This document shows, piece by piece, positions 1 through 5,799 of a stretch of 7,078 nt of DNA. Origin of the DNA: Limisphaerales bacterium (GTDB lineage Bacteria > Verrucomicrobiota > Verrucomicrobiia > Limisphaerales > UBA8199); the NCBI GenBank assembly GCA_025356925.1, contig JANXQE010000144.1, forward strand, positions 1 to 7,078, read 5' to 3'. The notes beneath the pieces are model-generated. The model had not been told where the DNA came from and searched no databases. It worked only from the letters and a program-made list of their open reading frames with translations. Position 1 is the first letter of the stretch. Every line of letters starts with the position of its first letter. The position numbers were made by a program, and so were the translations under genes.

Positions 1-67
1 CAAAAATCCGAGCGCAAGTTAATTTGACTAATCGGGTTCAAGTTTCAAGCCGCGAGGCCCCGAAGAG

Positions 68-95
68 CGCGGAAGGTTGTCCCCGCGGGGTTTTT
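68..95 (+). terminator. weak terminator-like hairpin upstream of the glycosyltransferase gene
   Basis: CGCGG at 68-72 can pair with CCGCG at 83-87 around a 10-base loop, and GGG then TTTTT (91-95) follow. The stem has only 5 strong pairs; it can be lengthened by CCC at 58-60 pairing with GGG at 88-90, at the cost of a 7-base bulge. It could end transcription of a gene to the left of the window. No coding sequence is recognisable in 1-165: stop codons occur in the first 31 bases (TAA 20-22, TGA 25-27, TAA 29-31). The short palindrome CCCCGCGGGG (81-90) may be chance in G+C-rich DNA. Confidence 0.25.
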
Positions 96-153
96 GGCCT
101 GATACCAACTGGCAATTGATTGTTTTGAACGCATTTATCATGATCCAAACGGT

Positions 154-159
154 GGAAGG
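154..159 (+). promoter_or_regulatory. Shine-Dalgarno site (GGAAGG) of the glycosyltransferase gene
   Basis: GGAAGG lies 6 bases before the ATG at 166 and supports that start. It is the clearest ribosome binding site in the window. An ATG at 140 in another frame gives only a 13-codon reading frame that ends at 181, across the real start. It is probably chance, though a tiny leader peptide cannot be ruled out. Confidence 0.6.
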
Positions 160-165
160 CCGTTC

Positions 166-975
166 ATGGAAAACATTGTAGAATATTTGAGAGCCGCTCA
201 ACCTGCGCGTGCCAATGTTTTGGGCGTTGGGATCAGCGCCTTGAACCTGGACTCAGCGGTGAAAGTTATGCTCTCGGCTTTGAACCAGCGGGTCAAAGGT
301 TACGTCTGCGTCAGCGGTGTCCATGGAGTGAGTGAGGCACAGACCGATCCCACGCTCCGCCGCATCCTGAACGAGGCCTTTCTAAATACACCCGACGGAA
401 TGCCAATGGTGTGGATGGGCCGACTGCAGGGGTTTAAGGGTATCGATAGGGTATACGGACCTGACCTGATGTTGCGCCTGTGTGAGAGCTCGGTTGCCCA
501 CGGATTTAAGCATTTTTTCTACGGCGGCGGCGCTGGCGTAGCTGAGGAACTCAAAACACGCCTGGGTCAGCGCTTTCCTGGGCTCAATATCGTGGGTACC
601 TTTTCACCGCCCTTTCGCCCGTTGACAACCGAGGAAGAGAGTGAACTGAAAGCCTTGGTGGCCGGGTTGAAACCTGACATTTTTTGGGTGGGCCTGAGCA
701 CACCCAAGCAGGAGAAGTTTATGGCGGAGCATTGGAAAAGCCTGGAGACGACCATGTTTGTTGGCGTGGGGGCTGCATTTGATTTCCATGCCGGGCGAGT
801 CCGCCAGGCGCCGCGCTGGATGCAGCGGAGCGGACTCGAATGGCTTTTCCGGCTCGCCTGCGAACCCCGACGCCTCTGGAAGCGGTATCTGAAAAACAAT
901 CCTTTGTTTGTCGTTCGCGCGTTTTTTCAGTTTACCGGATTGAGAAAATATAGTCTTGATGGAACGCGCGGTTGA
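166..975 (+). CDS. WecG/TagA/CpsF family glycosyltransferase (GT26)
   Basis: 269-residue member of the GT26 family, which transfers N-acetylmannosamine, N-acetylmannosaminuronate, glucose or a similar sugar from a nucleotide donor to an undecaprenyl-linked acceptor at the inner face of the membrane, in wall teichoic acid, enterobacterial common antigen or capsule/exopolysaccharide synthesis. Family landmarks run in order: GVGISALNLDSAV (20-32), the TPDGMP segment (75-80) with D77 at the position of the catalytic aspartate described for TagA, YGPDL (97-101), FFYGGGAGVAEEL (117-129), the GLSTPKQEKF block (176-185), AAFDFHAG (203-210), and APRWMQRSGLEWLFRL (215-230) followed by EPRRLWKRY. The arginine-rich, aromatic C-terminus fits the family's membrane-association appendage. 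No transmembrane helix is evident and the length is normal. The ATG start is supported by GGAAGG 6 bases upstream. The next gene starts 91 bases downstream. The family call is secure; the sugar and polymer cannot be told from sequence, and no other polysaccharide gene is visible here. Confidence 0.93.
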   Translation: MENIVEYLRAAQPARANVLGVGISALNLDSAVKVMLSALNQRVKGYVCVSGVHGVSEAQTDPTLRRILNEAFLNTPDGMPMVWMGRLQGFKGIDRVYGPDLMLRLCESSVAHGFKHFFYGGGAGVAEELKTRLGQRFPGLNIVGTFSPPFRPLTTEEESELKALVAGLKPDIFWVGLSTPKQEKFMAEHWKSLETTMFVGVGAAFDFHAGRVRQAPRWMQRSGLEWLFRLACEPRRLWKRYLKNNPLFVVRAFFQFTGLRKYSLDGTRG

Positions 976-1066
976 ACTCCGGCGCACAGCGTGGTTCCGG
1001 TCTGACCGCATACTGCTTCAGGTTTTAATTGACGCATTGCCCGCGCCGGACCAGCTTTTCTTCGCC

Positions 1067-1411
1067 ATGAGCAAAACCTTGTTCGAAAAAATCGTCGCGC
1101 GGGAGATTCCGGCTACTATTGTCTACGAGGATGACCTGGTGCTCGCCTTCCGGGACGTCAAGCCCCAGGCGCCCTCTCATATTTTGATCGTTCCAAAGAA
1201 GCCGATTCCGCGCATCGCCGAGGCCAAGCCCGAGGACCATCAAGTGCTTGGCCATCTTTTGCTCAAGGCAGCGGAGGTGGCCGAGAAACTGGGCCTGACC
1301 AAGTCAGGCTTCCGGCTGGTGATTAACAATGGTCCGGACTCGGGCGAAGCGGTGCCGCATCTGCATTGCCACATCATCGGCGGGCGTCAAATGGGCTGGC
1401 CGCCCGGCTGA
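1067..1411 (+). CDS. HIT (histidine triad) family protein, Hint class
   Basis: 114-residue cytosolic nucleotide-binding hydrolase of the histidine-triad superfamily. Hint proteins are purine nucleoside phosphoramidases that act on AMP-lysine-type and aminoacyl-AMP-type substrates. The triad H-x-H-x-H-x-x is HLHCHII with H98, H100 and H102. Upstream are FRDVKPQAPSHILIVPK (28-44, including the conserved H38 region) and NNGPDSGE (87-94). The protein ends GGRQMGWPPG, almost the same as the C-terminus typical of Hint1 proteins, so it is full length. The frame is open upstream to a TTG at 956, inside the glycosyltransferase gene. I chose the ATG at 1067 because family similarity begins at MSKTLFEKIVAREIPA and the 37 extra codons look like nothing in the family. 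No convincing Shine-Dalgarno precedes it. It may be cotranscribed with the gene upstream. The family is certain; the physiological substrate is not. Confidence 0.94.
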   Translation: MSKTLFEKIVAREIPATIVYEDDLVLAFRDVKPQAPSHILIVPKKPIPRIAEAKPEDHQVLGHLLLKAAEVAEKLGLTKSGFRLVINNGPDSGEAVPHLHCHIIGGRQMGWPPG

Positions 1412-1473
1412 CAGCTCGAAGGACGAGAGTTCGCAGGTCATCCCGGGGCCGCTCTAAAGCTGGTGAATATAGG

Positions 1474-1584
1474 CCCAAACCCGAAGGCCGAAGGCCGAAC
1501 GAAATCCGAATTCAAGCGCTCATTCCGCATCGGGTCCGGGCTTTTTCGGATTTCGGCCTTCGGATCTCGGCCTTCGGGTTTGGG
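1474..1584. repeat. long imperfect inverted repeat with CCGAAGGCCG/CGGCCTTCGG units (REP/MITE-like)
   Basis: The left arm at 1474-1510 and right arm at 1545-1584 are reverse complements at 34 of 37 left-arm positions, with one 3-base insertion in the right arm; the loop is 34 bases (1511-1544). The outer 18 bases of each arm match perfectly. The decamer CCGAAGGCCG occurs at 1481-1490 and 1488-1497, and its complement CGGCCTTCGG at 1554-1563, 1568-1577 and, outside the hairpin, 1589-1598. The DNA lies in the gap between the HIT gene and the YbjQ gene. All three + frames and the minus strand give low-complexity translations rich in RISAFGF-like words, so reading frames here (about 1366-1672) are not genes. 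It could be a mobile REP-like unit, a transcript-stabilising structure, or act as a terminator, although no U-run follows. Confidence 0.8.
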
Positions 1585-1668
1585 GTTTCGGCCTTCGGCC
1601 TGGGCCATCCCCGTCACCCGCACTTTGGGCTTCTCTCAGGACAAGAATTCTGTTCCTTTTAATCACGT

Positions 1669-2007
1669 ATGACGCAGACACATCCGCTGACAACCACAAC
1701 CTTCGAATTACCAGGGTACCGGGTGGTCAAATCCTTCGGCGTCGTGCGAGGCATTATCGTGCGCTCGCGCTCCATTGTGGGGAACATCGGGGCGGGCCTC
1801 CAAAGCTTGTTTGGTGGTAATATCTCGCTATATACCTCGTTGTGCGAGCGGACGCGGGAAGATGCCTTCAACGAAATGATCGCCCATGCCGGCCAGTTGG
1901 GCGCCAACGCCGTTGTTGGTGTCCGATTCGACGCGACCGAGATTTCCGCGGGGATCACCGAAGTGCTATGCTACGGCACAGCGGTTTACGTGGAGCGGCA
2001 ACCGTAG
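1669..2007 (+). CDS. YbjQ/DUF74 (UPF0145) family protein
   Basis: 112-residue small protein of the YbjQ family, often labelled 'putative heavy-metal-binding domain', whose members form pentamer-like rings and whose function is unsettled. Family signature elements visible are TTTTFELPGYRVVKSFGVVRGIIV (split as TTTTFELPGYRVV 8-20 and KSFGVVRGIIV 21-31), the glycine-rich FGG-x-x-x-x-Y segment (48-55), a helix with R63, E64 and EM (69-70), the strongly conserved LGANAVVGVRFD (77-88) and the closing GTAVYVE (103-109). The length matches the usual 105-115 residues. Several positions I expect in typical members (GE and N in the second strand, RD before the glycine-rich loop) read GI, S and VG here, so it looks somewhat divergent. 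No signal peptide, no membrane segment and no clear Shine-Dalgarno before the ATG are seen. It stands alone between the hairpin repeat and the yebC leader. Metal binding should not be assumed: only two cysteines (C59, C101) are present. Confidence 0.85.
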   Translation: MTQTHPLTTTTFELPGYRVVKSFGVVRGIIVRSRSIVGNIGAGLQSLFGGNISLYTSLCERTREDAFNEMIAHAGQLGANAVVGVRFDATEISAGITEVLCYGTAVYVERQP

Positions 2008-2040
2008 GCTGCCAGCTCAGCAAAGGCATCGTTTGGCTTT

Positions 2041-2078
2041 TGCCGGGAGGCACAGGGCCGGCAGAAAAAAATCCGGCC
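2041..2078 (+). promoter_or_regulatory. two mutually exclusive short hairpins in the yebC leader
   Basis: TGCCGG (2041-2046) can pair with CCGGCA (2058-2063); alternatively GGCCGG (2056-2061) can pair with CCGGCC (2073-2078). The middle segment is shared, so only one helix can form at a time. An A-run (2064-2071) lies in the loop of the second hairpin. The layout resembles a simple leader switch 43 bases before the yebC ATG, but GGCC-rich palindromes arise easily in such DNA. The rest of the 2008-2120 gap shows no gene, no clear promoter and no Shine-Dalgarno. Confidence 0.2.
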
Positions 2079-2120
2079 GACCTGTTAATCCGAATGTCGA
2101 CGAACCGAAACTACTGAACT

Positions 2121-2870
2121 ATGGCTGGACACAGTAAATGGGCAAAAGTTAAGCATTTCAAAGGGGCCATCGACGCCAAGCGCGGAAAAATTTTCTCCAA
2201 GTTAAGCAAGGAGATCAGCATCGCCACCAAGATCGGCGGAGCCGATCCCGGGATGAATCCGCGACTACGAATGGTCCTGTTAAAATGCCGTGGGGCCAAT
2301 ATGCCCAATGACAACATCGACCGGGCGATCAAGAAAGGCACCGGCGGCGGCCAGACCTCGAATTTCGAGGATTTGACCTATGAGATTTATGGCCCCCACG
2401 GAGTGGCCGTGCTGGTCGAGGTCAGCACCGATAACCGCAATCGGACCGCTTCAGAAATCCGGAGCATTGCCACCAAGAGCGGAGGCAGTATCGCCACCCA
2501 GGGATCGGTCACCCGGCTCTTTCACCGTAAAGGTCAGCTCATCGTCGCCCGCGATGCGGCCGATGAGGATCAACTTATGGAGCTCGCTCTCGAAGCCGGG
2601 GCCGATGATTTCAAGGCTGAACCCCAGGGCTACGAGATTTTGACCGAGCCTGGCCAGTTCGAAGCCGTCCTTAAGCAACTGGAGGCCAAGGGCATCAAGC
2701 CCGCTGTCGCCGAAGTCACGGAGTTGCCAACCGTGACCGTTGCCCTGCACAATGAGCCTGCCACCACGGCGGTCAACAAACTGCTCGAAGCGCTCGAAGA
2801 TCATGACGACGTGAAGGAGGTTTATTCCAACGCGGAATTTCCCGAGGACGTGGCAAAGGTCGAAGGGTGA
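2121..2870 (+). CDS. yebC: YebC/PmpR family protein (TACO1-type translation factor or regulator)
   Basis: 249-residue cytosolic protein of normal family length. YebC/PmpR proteins were first described as DNA-binding transcriptional regulators; more recent work places the family, with mitochondrial TACO1, at the ribosome, where it helps translation through proline-rich stalls. The diagnostic N-terminus is intact: MAGHSKWAKVKHFKGAIDAK (1-20), RGKIFSKLSKEI, GGADPGMNPRLR, and ANMPNDNIDRAIKKGTGGG (about 59-77). Next comes the YEIYGPHGVAVLVEVSTDN segment, then TASEIRSIATKSGG with GSV-x-x-LF, and a C-terminal domain with LEAGADD and a closing LEDHDDVKEVYSNAEFPE. No Shine-Dalgarno is evident before the ATG. 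The stop overlaps the GTG of the RND gene by 4 bases, so the two are probably translationally coupled. The usual ruvC-ruvA-ruvB neighbours found in many bacteria are absent here. The family is certain; which of the two molecular roles dominates here is not shown by sequence. Confidence 0.95.
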   Translation: MAGHSKWAKVKHFKGAIDAKRGKIFSKLSKEISIATKIGGADPGMNPRLRMVLLKCRGANMPNDNIDRAIKKGTGGGQTSNFEDLTYEIYGPHGVAVLVEVSTDNRNRTASEIRSIATKSGGSIATQGSVTRLFHRKGQLIVARDAADEDQLMELALEAGADDFKAEPQGYEILTEPGQFEAVLKQLEAKGIKPAVAEVTELPTVTVALHNEPATTAVNKLLEALEDHDDVKEVYSNAEFPEDVAKVEG

Positions 2871-5695
2871 AGATAAAGCGGCTTACGGAAGACACGTTTG
2901 TGGCGCGCGCGCTGGGCTGGCTGGCCCGGGCCATCTTCCGCCACCGGCGCTGGTTCGTGTACCCGCAACTCCTCCTCTTTGTGGCCTGTGTGGTCTACAC
3001 GGCTCGCTATCTTAACTTTGACACCAGCCGCGACAATCTGGTGGGCTCCAACAAAAAGTACCATCAGAATTTTCTAAAATTCAAAAAGGAGTTTCCGACC
3101 CAAGATGACCTGGTTGTCGTCGTTGAAAGTGAGGATCCGGACAAGAACCGTCAGTTCGTCGAGCGCCTCGGGGCCAGGTTGGAAGCTGAAACCAACTTGT
3201 TCCATGACGTCTTTTACAAAGGCGACCTAAAAATGCTGGGGTCCAAAGCCCTCCTGTTCGTGCCCGATGAAGATTTGGCCTCGCTCAAACAGACCCTGGG
3301 TGATTACCGCCCCTTTCTGCAGAGGTTTACTCACACAACGAATCTGGCGTCGCTCTTCGGTATGGTCAACACCGAGTTCCGCACCGCAAAACCGGAACAA
3401 AATGCCGAAAACGAGTCCATGGTCAAAGCCCTGCCAGCTCTCGAGCGCATCGTCGGCGAGGCCACCGGGAGCCTCCGCCGTCCGGGCGTCCCGTTGTCAC
3501 CTGGCATTACTGCCCTATTCAGTTCGGGGAGTACTAACGCCACGGATACAGCCGGCCAAAAAAACAATGCCGCTGAGGAGGCGGAGCAGCAAATTTACGT
3601 CACCTTTGCCCATGGCCGGATTTACCTCGTCACGGCCCAGGCTCCCAAGGATGAGTTAAGCGGGGAGTCCGTCGAGCGTCTGCGTACGCTGGTCGAGCAA
3701 ACCAAGGTCGAGGTCCCCGGACTCAATGTCGGTCTGACCGGCGAGCCGGTCCTCGAGCACGACGAGATGCAGCAATCCCAAAAGGATACCACCGTCGCCA
3801 GCATTGTCTCGCTGCTCGCCTGCGCCCTGATTTTTATCTATGGCTACCAGGAGACCGGGAGGCCTGTCAAAGCAACCCTGTGCCTCATCGTTGGATTGGG
3901 CTATACCATGGCTTTCGCGACCTTCGCCGTTGGTCACCTGAACATCTTGACGGTCACTTTCGTCCCCATCCTCATCGGCCTCGCTATCGACTACGGCGTC
4001 CATTTGATTTCTCGATACGAGGAGGAATTGCGCCGCGGCCGAACCGAACACGACGCCTTGATAAAAGCCATCGTTTTCACCGGTCAGGGGATCTTCACAG
4101 GTGCCTTCACCACCGCCGGGGCTTTTTTGGCGATGGCCTTCACCGATTTCAAGGGCATCCAGGAGATGGGCATTATCTGCGGCGGCGGGCTTCTGGTCTG
4201 CCTCATCCCGATGATGACCATGCTGCCGGTCCTGCTGCTGAAAGGGCGCCAGAATCGCCTCGACCATGTGGAAGGAAATGAGACGGAGCGGCGGGCGCGC
4301 ATCGAAAATCTCTGGCTCCAAAGGCCAATGGTTGTCACCTGCATCACGGTTGGCTTATGCGCCCTCGCCGCCACCCAGATCCCCAAGGTTTATTTCGATT
4401 ACGATCTCCTCCACATGCAGAGCGCCGGATTGCCCGCCGTCGAATTTGAGAAAAAACTGCTCAACTCAGCCGACAAATCGGTGCTGTTCGGCGCCGTGGT
4501 CGCCACCAACCAGCAGGAAGCTGCGACCATGATGGCCCAACTAACAAATTTGCCGGCCGTGGCGGGTGTCGAGTCGATTGCTAAGTATCTCAGTGAGGAT
4601 CAGGATCAAAAATTGAAACTCGTGCGCGAGATAAAAGCCGAACTCGCTCCTATCTCGTTCGGCCCGCCAGACGCCAGACCTGTCGATATCCCCGAACTCA
4701 GCCGAACCCTCTATTCACTCTTTGGCTACCTGGGCGCGGCTAACGACGAGGTGCAAAAAGACGAGCCCGCCCTGGCTAAGCAGTTGATTTCCTTGCGCCA
4801 GGCCGTCGGCGATCTGCGCAAAGAAATGCTCCGCGGTACCGCCGCCCAGCTCGAGACCAACGCCCTGAAGTTGGGGGCGTTTCAACGCGCGCTTTTCAAC
4901 GACGTGCGCGATACCTTCCAGGCCCTGAAAAATCAAGATAGTGATTCGCCTTTGCGCGCTCAGGATCTGCCGCAAGCTTTGCGCGACCGCTTCGTTGGTG
5001 TCACCGGCCAACACCTGCTCATGGTTTATCCCAAAAAAGATGTGTGGAAGCGCGAGAACCAGAAAGAATTCATCGACCAGGTCCAGAACGTTTATCCCAA
5101 CGTGACCGGCACACCGGTTCAACTCTATTACTACACTGACCTCCTTAAGCGCAGTTACGAGGAGGCCGCTCGCTATTCTTTGGTCGCCATTGTTATCCTG
5201 GTTCTGTTCCATTTTCGCAGTCCGCTCTGCGTGGCCCTCGCTCTTGTCCCGGTCGGTGTCGGTTTCATTTGGCTCGGCGGGCTTATGGGTTTCTTCGATG
5301 TGCAACTCAACCCGGCCAATATCATGACTCTTCCCTTGGTGCTCGGCATCGGGGTCACTAATGGTATCCACATCCTCAATCGCTACGCCGAAGAACAGAC
5401 ACCTAACATTCTGGCCCGAAGCACCGGCAAAGCTGTCCTGGTTTCCGGCTTAACCGCCATTGCCGGGTTTGGGAGCCTCATCCTGGCGAAACATCAGGGC
5501 ATCCAGAGTCTTGGCTATGTCATGGCCTGCGGCTTGGCGACTTGCATGCTCGCCGGCCTGACCTTTTTGCCGGCCCTCTTAAACCTCCTGACTCGAACTC
5601 CGGATCAGAAAAAACATCCCAAAATCAAGGACTCGCACTCGACCGTGGATCGCGAAGAACCGCGCTCAACTCCCACTACTTTGCGAATAGATTGA
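2867..5695 (+). CDS. MMPL/RND-superfamily membrane transporter (HpnN-like, large)
   Basis: 942-residue inner-membrane protein with the duplicated RND plan. By eye the hydrophobic segments are TM1 about 31-49; a periplasmic loop of about 260 residues; TM2-6 about 309-458; TM7 about 488-505; a second loop of about 260 residues (helical and charged near 625-690); TM8-12 about 768-905; then a charged cytoplasmic tail (910-942). TM4 carries GLAIDYGVHLISRYEEE (371-387), with the D375-Y376 pair expected for proton coupling. The matching TM10 site is GIGVTNGIHILNRYAEE (827-843), with T831-N832 instead. MMPL/HpnN-type relatives move lipids or other hydrophobic molecules to the outer envelope using proton-motive force; the substrate here is unknown and no hopanoid genes are in view. 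The start is GTG at 2867, overlapping the yebC stop (GTGA). AAGG at 2856-2859 is a weak Shine-Dalgarno 7 bases away. No frameshift is seen. Confidence 0.9.
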   Translation: MKIKRLTEDTFVARALGWLARAIFRHRRWFVYPQLLLFVACVVYTARYLNFDTSRDNLVGSNKKYHQNFLKFKKEFPTQDDLVVVVESEDPDKNRQFVERLGARLEAETNLFHDVFYKGDLKMLGSKALLFVPDEDLASLKQTLGDYRPFLQRFTHTTNLASLFGMVNTEFRTAKPEQNAENESMVKALPALERIVGEATGSLRRPGVPLSPGITALFSSGSTNATDTAGQKNNAAEEAEQQIYVTFAHGRIYLVTAQAPKDELSGESVERLRTLVEQTKVEVPGLNVGLTGEPVLEHDEMQQSQKDTTVASIVSLLACALIFIYGYQETGRPVKATLCLIVGLGYTMAFATFAVGHLNILTVTFVPILIGLAIDYGVHLISRYEEELRRGRTEHDALIKAIVFTGQGIFTGAFTTAGAFLAMAFTDFKGIQEMGIICGGGLLVCLIPMMTMLPVLLLKGRQNRLDHVEGNETERRARIENLWLQRPMVVTCITVGLCALAATQIPKVYFDYDLLHMQSAGLPAVEFEKKLLNSADKSVLFGAVVATNQQEAATMMAQLTNLPAVAGVESIAKYLSEDQDQKLKLVREIKAELAPISFGPPDARPVDIPELSRTLYSLFGYLGAANDEVQKDEPALAKQLISLRQAVGDLRKEMLRGTAAQLETNALKLGAFQRALFNDVRDTFQALKNQDSDSPLRAQDLPQALRDRFVGVTGQHLLMVYPKKDVWKRENQKEFIDQVQNVYPNVTGTPVQLYYYTDLLKRSYEEAARYSLVAIVILVLFHFRSPLCVALALVPVGVGFIWLGGLMGFFDVQLNPANIMTLPLVLGIGVTNGIHILNRYAEEQTPNILARSTGKAVLVSGLTAIAGFGSLILAKHQGIQSLGYVMACGLATCMLAGLTFLPALLNLLTRTPDQKKHPKIKDSHSTVDREEPRSTPTTLRID

Positions 5696-5737
5696 AGGCC
5701 GCACTCCCAATACCGTCGCATAGCTGGAGAGTCGAAT

Positions 5738-5766
5738 TTGAAACGATTTTCGAATCACGATATCGT
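5738..5766 (+). promoter_or_regulatory. candidate sigma-70-type promoter for the repeat-protein gene
   Basis: TTGAAA (5738-5743, 5 of 6 to the -35 consensus) is followed after 17 bases by TATCGT (5761-5766, 4 of 6 to the -10 consensus), in a locally AT-richer stretch between two G+C-rich genes. A transcript would start near 5773, about 27 bases before the ATG at 5800. The -10 hexamer sits within the perfect palindrome ACGATATCGT (5757-5766). This is pattern matching only; consensus use in this lineage is not established. Confidence 0.35.
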
Positions 5767-5773
5767 TATCGAA
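5749..5773. promoter_or_regulatory. imperfect palindrome, possible operator
   Basis: The arms TTCGA (5749-5753) and TCGAA (5769-5773) flank the perfect 10-base palindrome ACGATATCGT (5757-5766). GAATTT (5734-5739) and AAATTC (5772-5777) add a further matching outer pair. The absence of a loop favours a dimeric DNA-binding site over an RNA hairpin. It overlaps the candidate -10 box, the position expected of a repressor site. No regulator gene is visible nearby. Confidence 0.25.
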
Positions 5774-5799
5774 ATTCAGAAACGCCCACGAACCGCATT

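Noticed and set aside
81..90. CCCCGCGGGG palindrome as a stand-alone regulatory site
   Set aside because: A 10-base G+C palindrome is easily explained by composition; it is retained only as part of the weak terminator candidate.
956..1066. Upstream extension of the HIT reading frame starting at TTG 956
   Set aside because: It overlaps the glycosyltransferase end, adds 37 codons unlike anything in the family, and the ATG at 1067 matches the usual Hint N-terminus.
1481..1598. CRISPR array from the repeated decamers
   Set aside because: The units are in both orientations, some overlap, and there are no regular unique spacers.
1366..1672. Overlapping small reading frames on both strands through the repeat region
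   Set aside because: They translate the CGGCCTTCGG repeat units into low-complexity RISAFGF-like or GRNPKPEG-like strings and have no family resemblance.
3656..4321. 221-codon minus-strand reading frame inside the RND gene
   Set aside because: It is antisense to a well-supported transporter with intact RND motifs; its His/Asp/Gln-rich translation is the mirror of membrane codons.
4715..5371. 218-codon minus-strand reading frame inside the RND gene
   Set aside because: Same reasoning: it lies opposite the second periplasmic loop and TM8-10 and has no recognisable domain.
2867..5695. Specific assignment as the hopanoid transporter HpnN
   Set aside because: No hopanoid or squalene genes are in view, the protein appears longer than typical HpnN, and its TM10 motif does not settle the subfamily.
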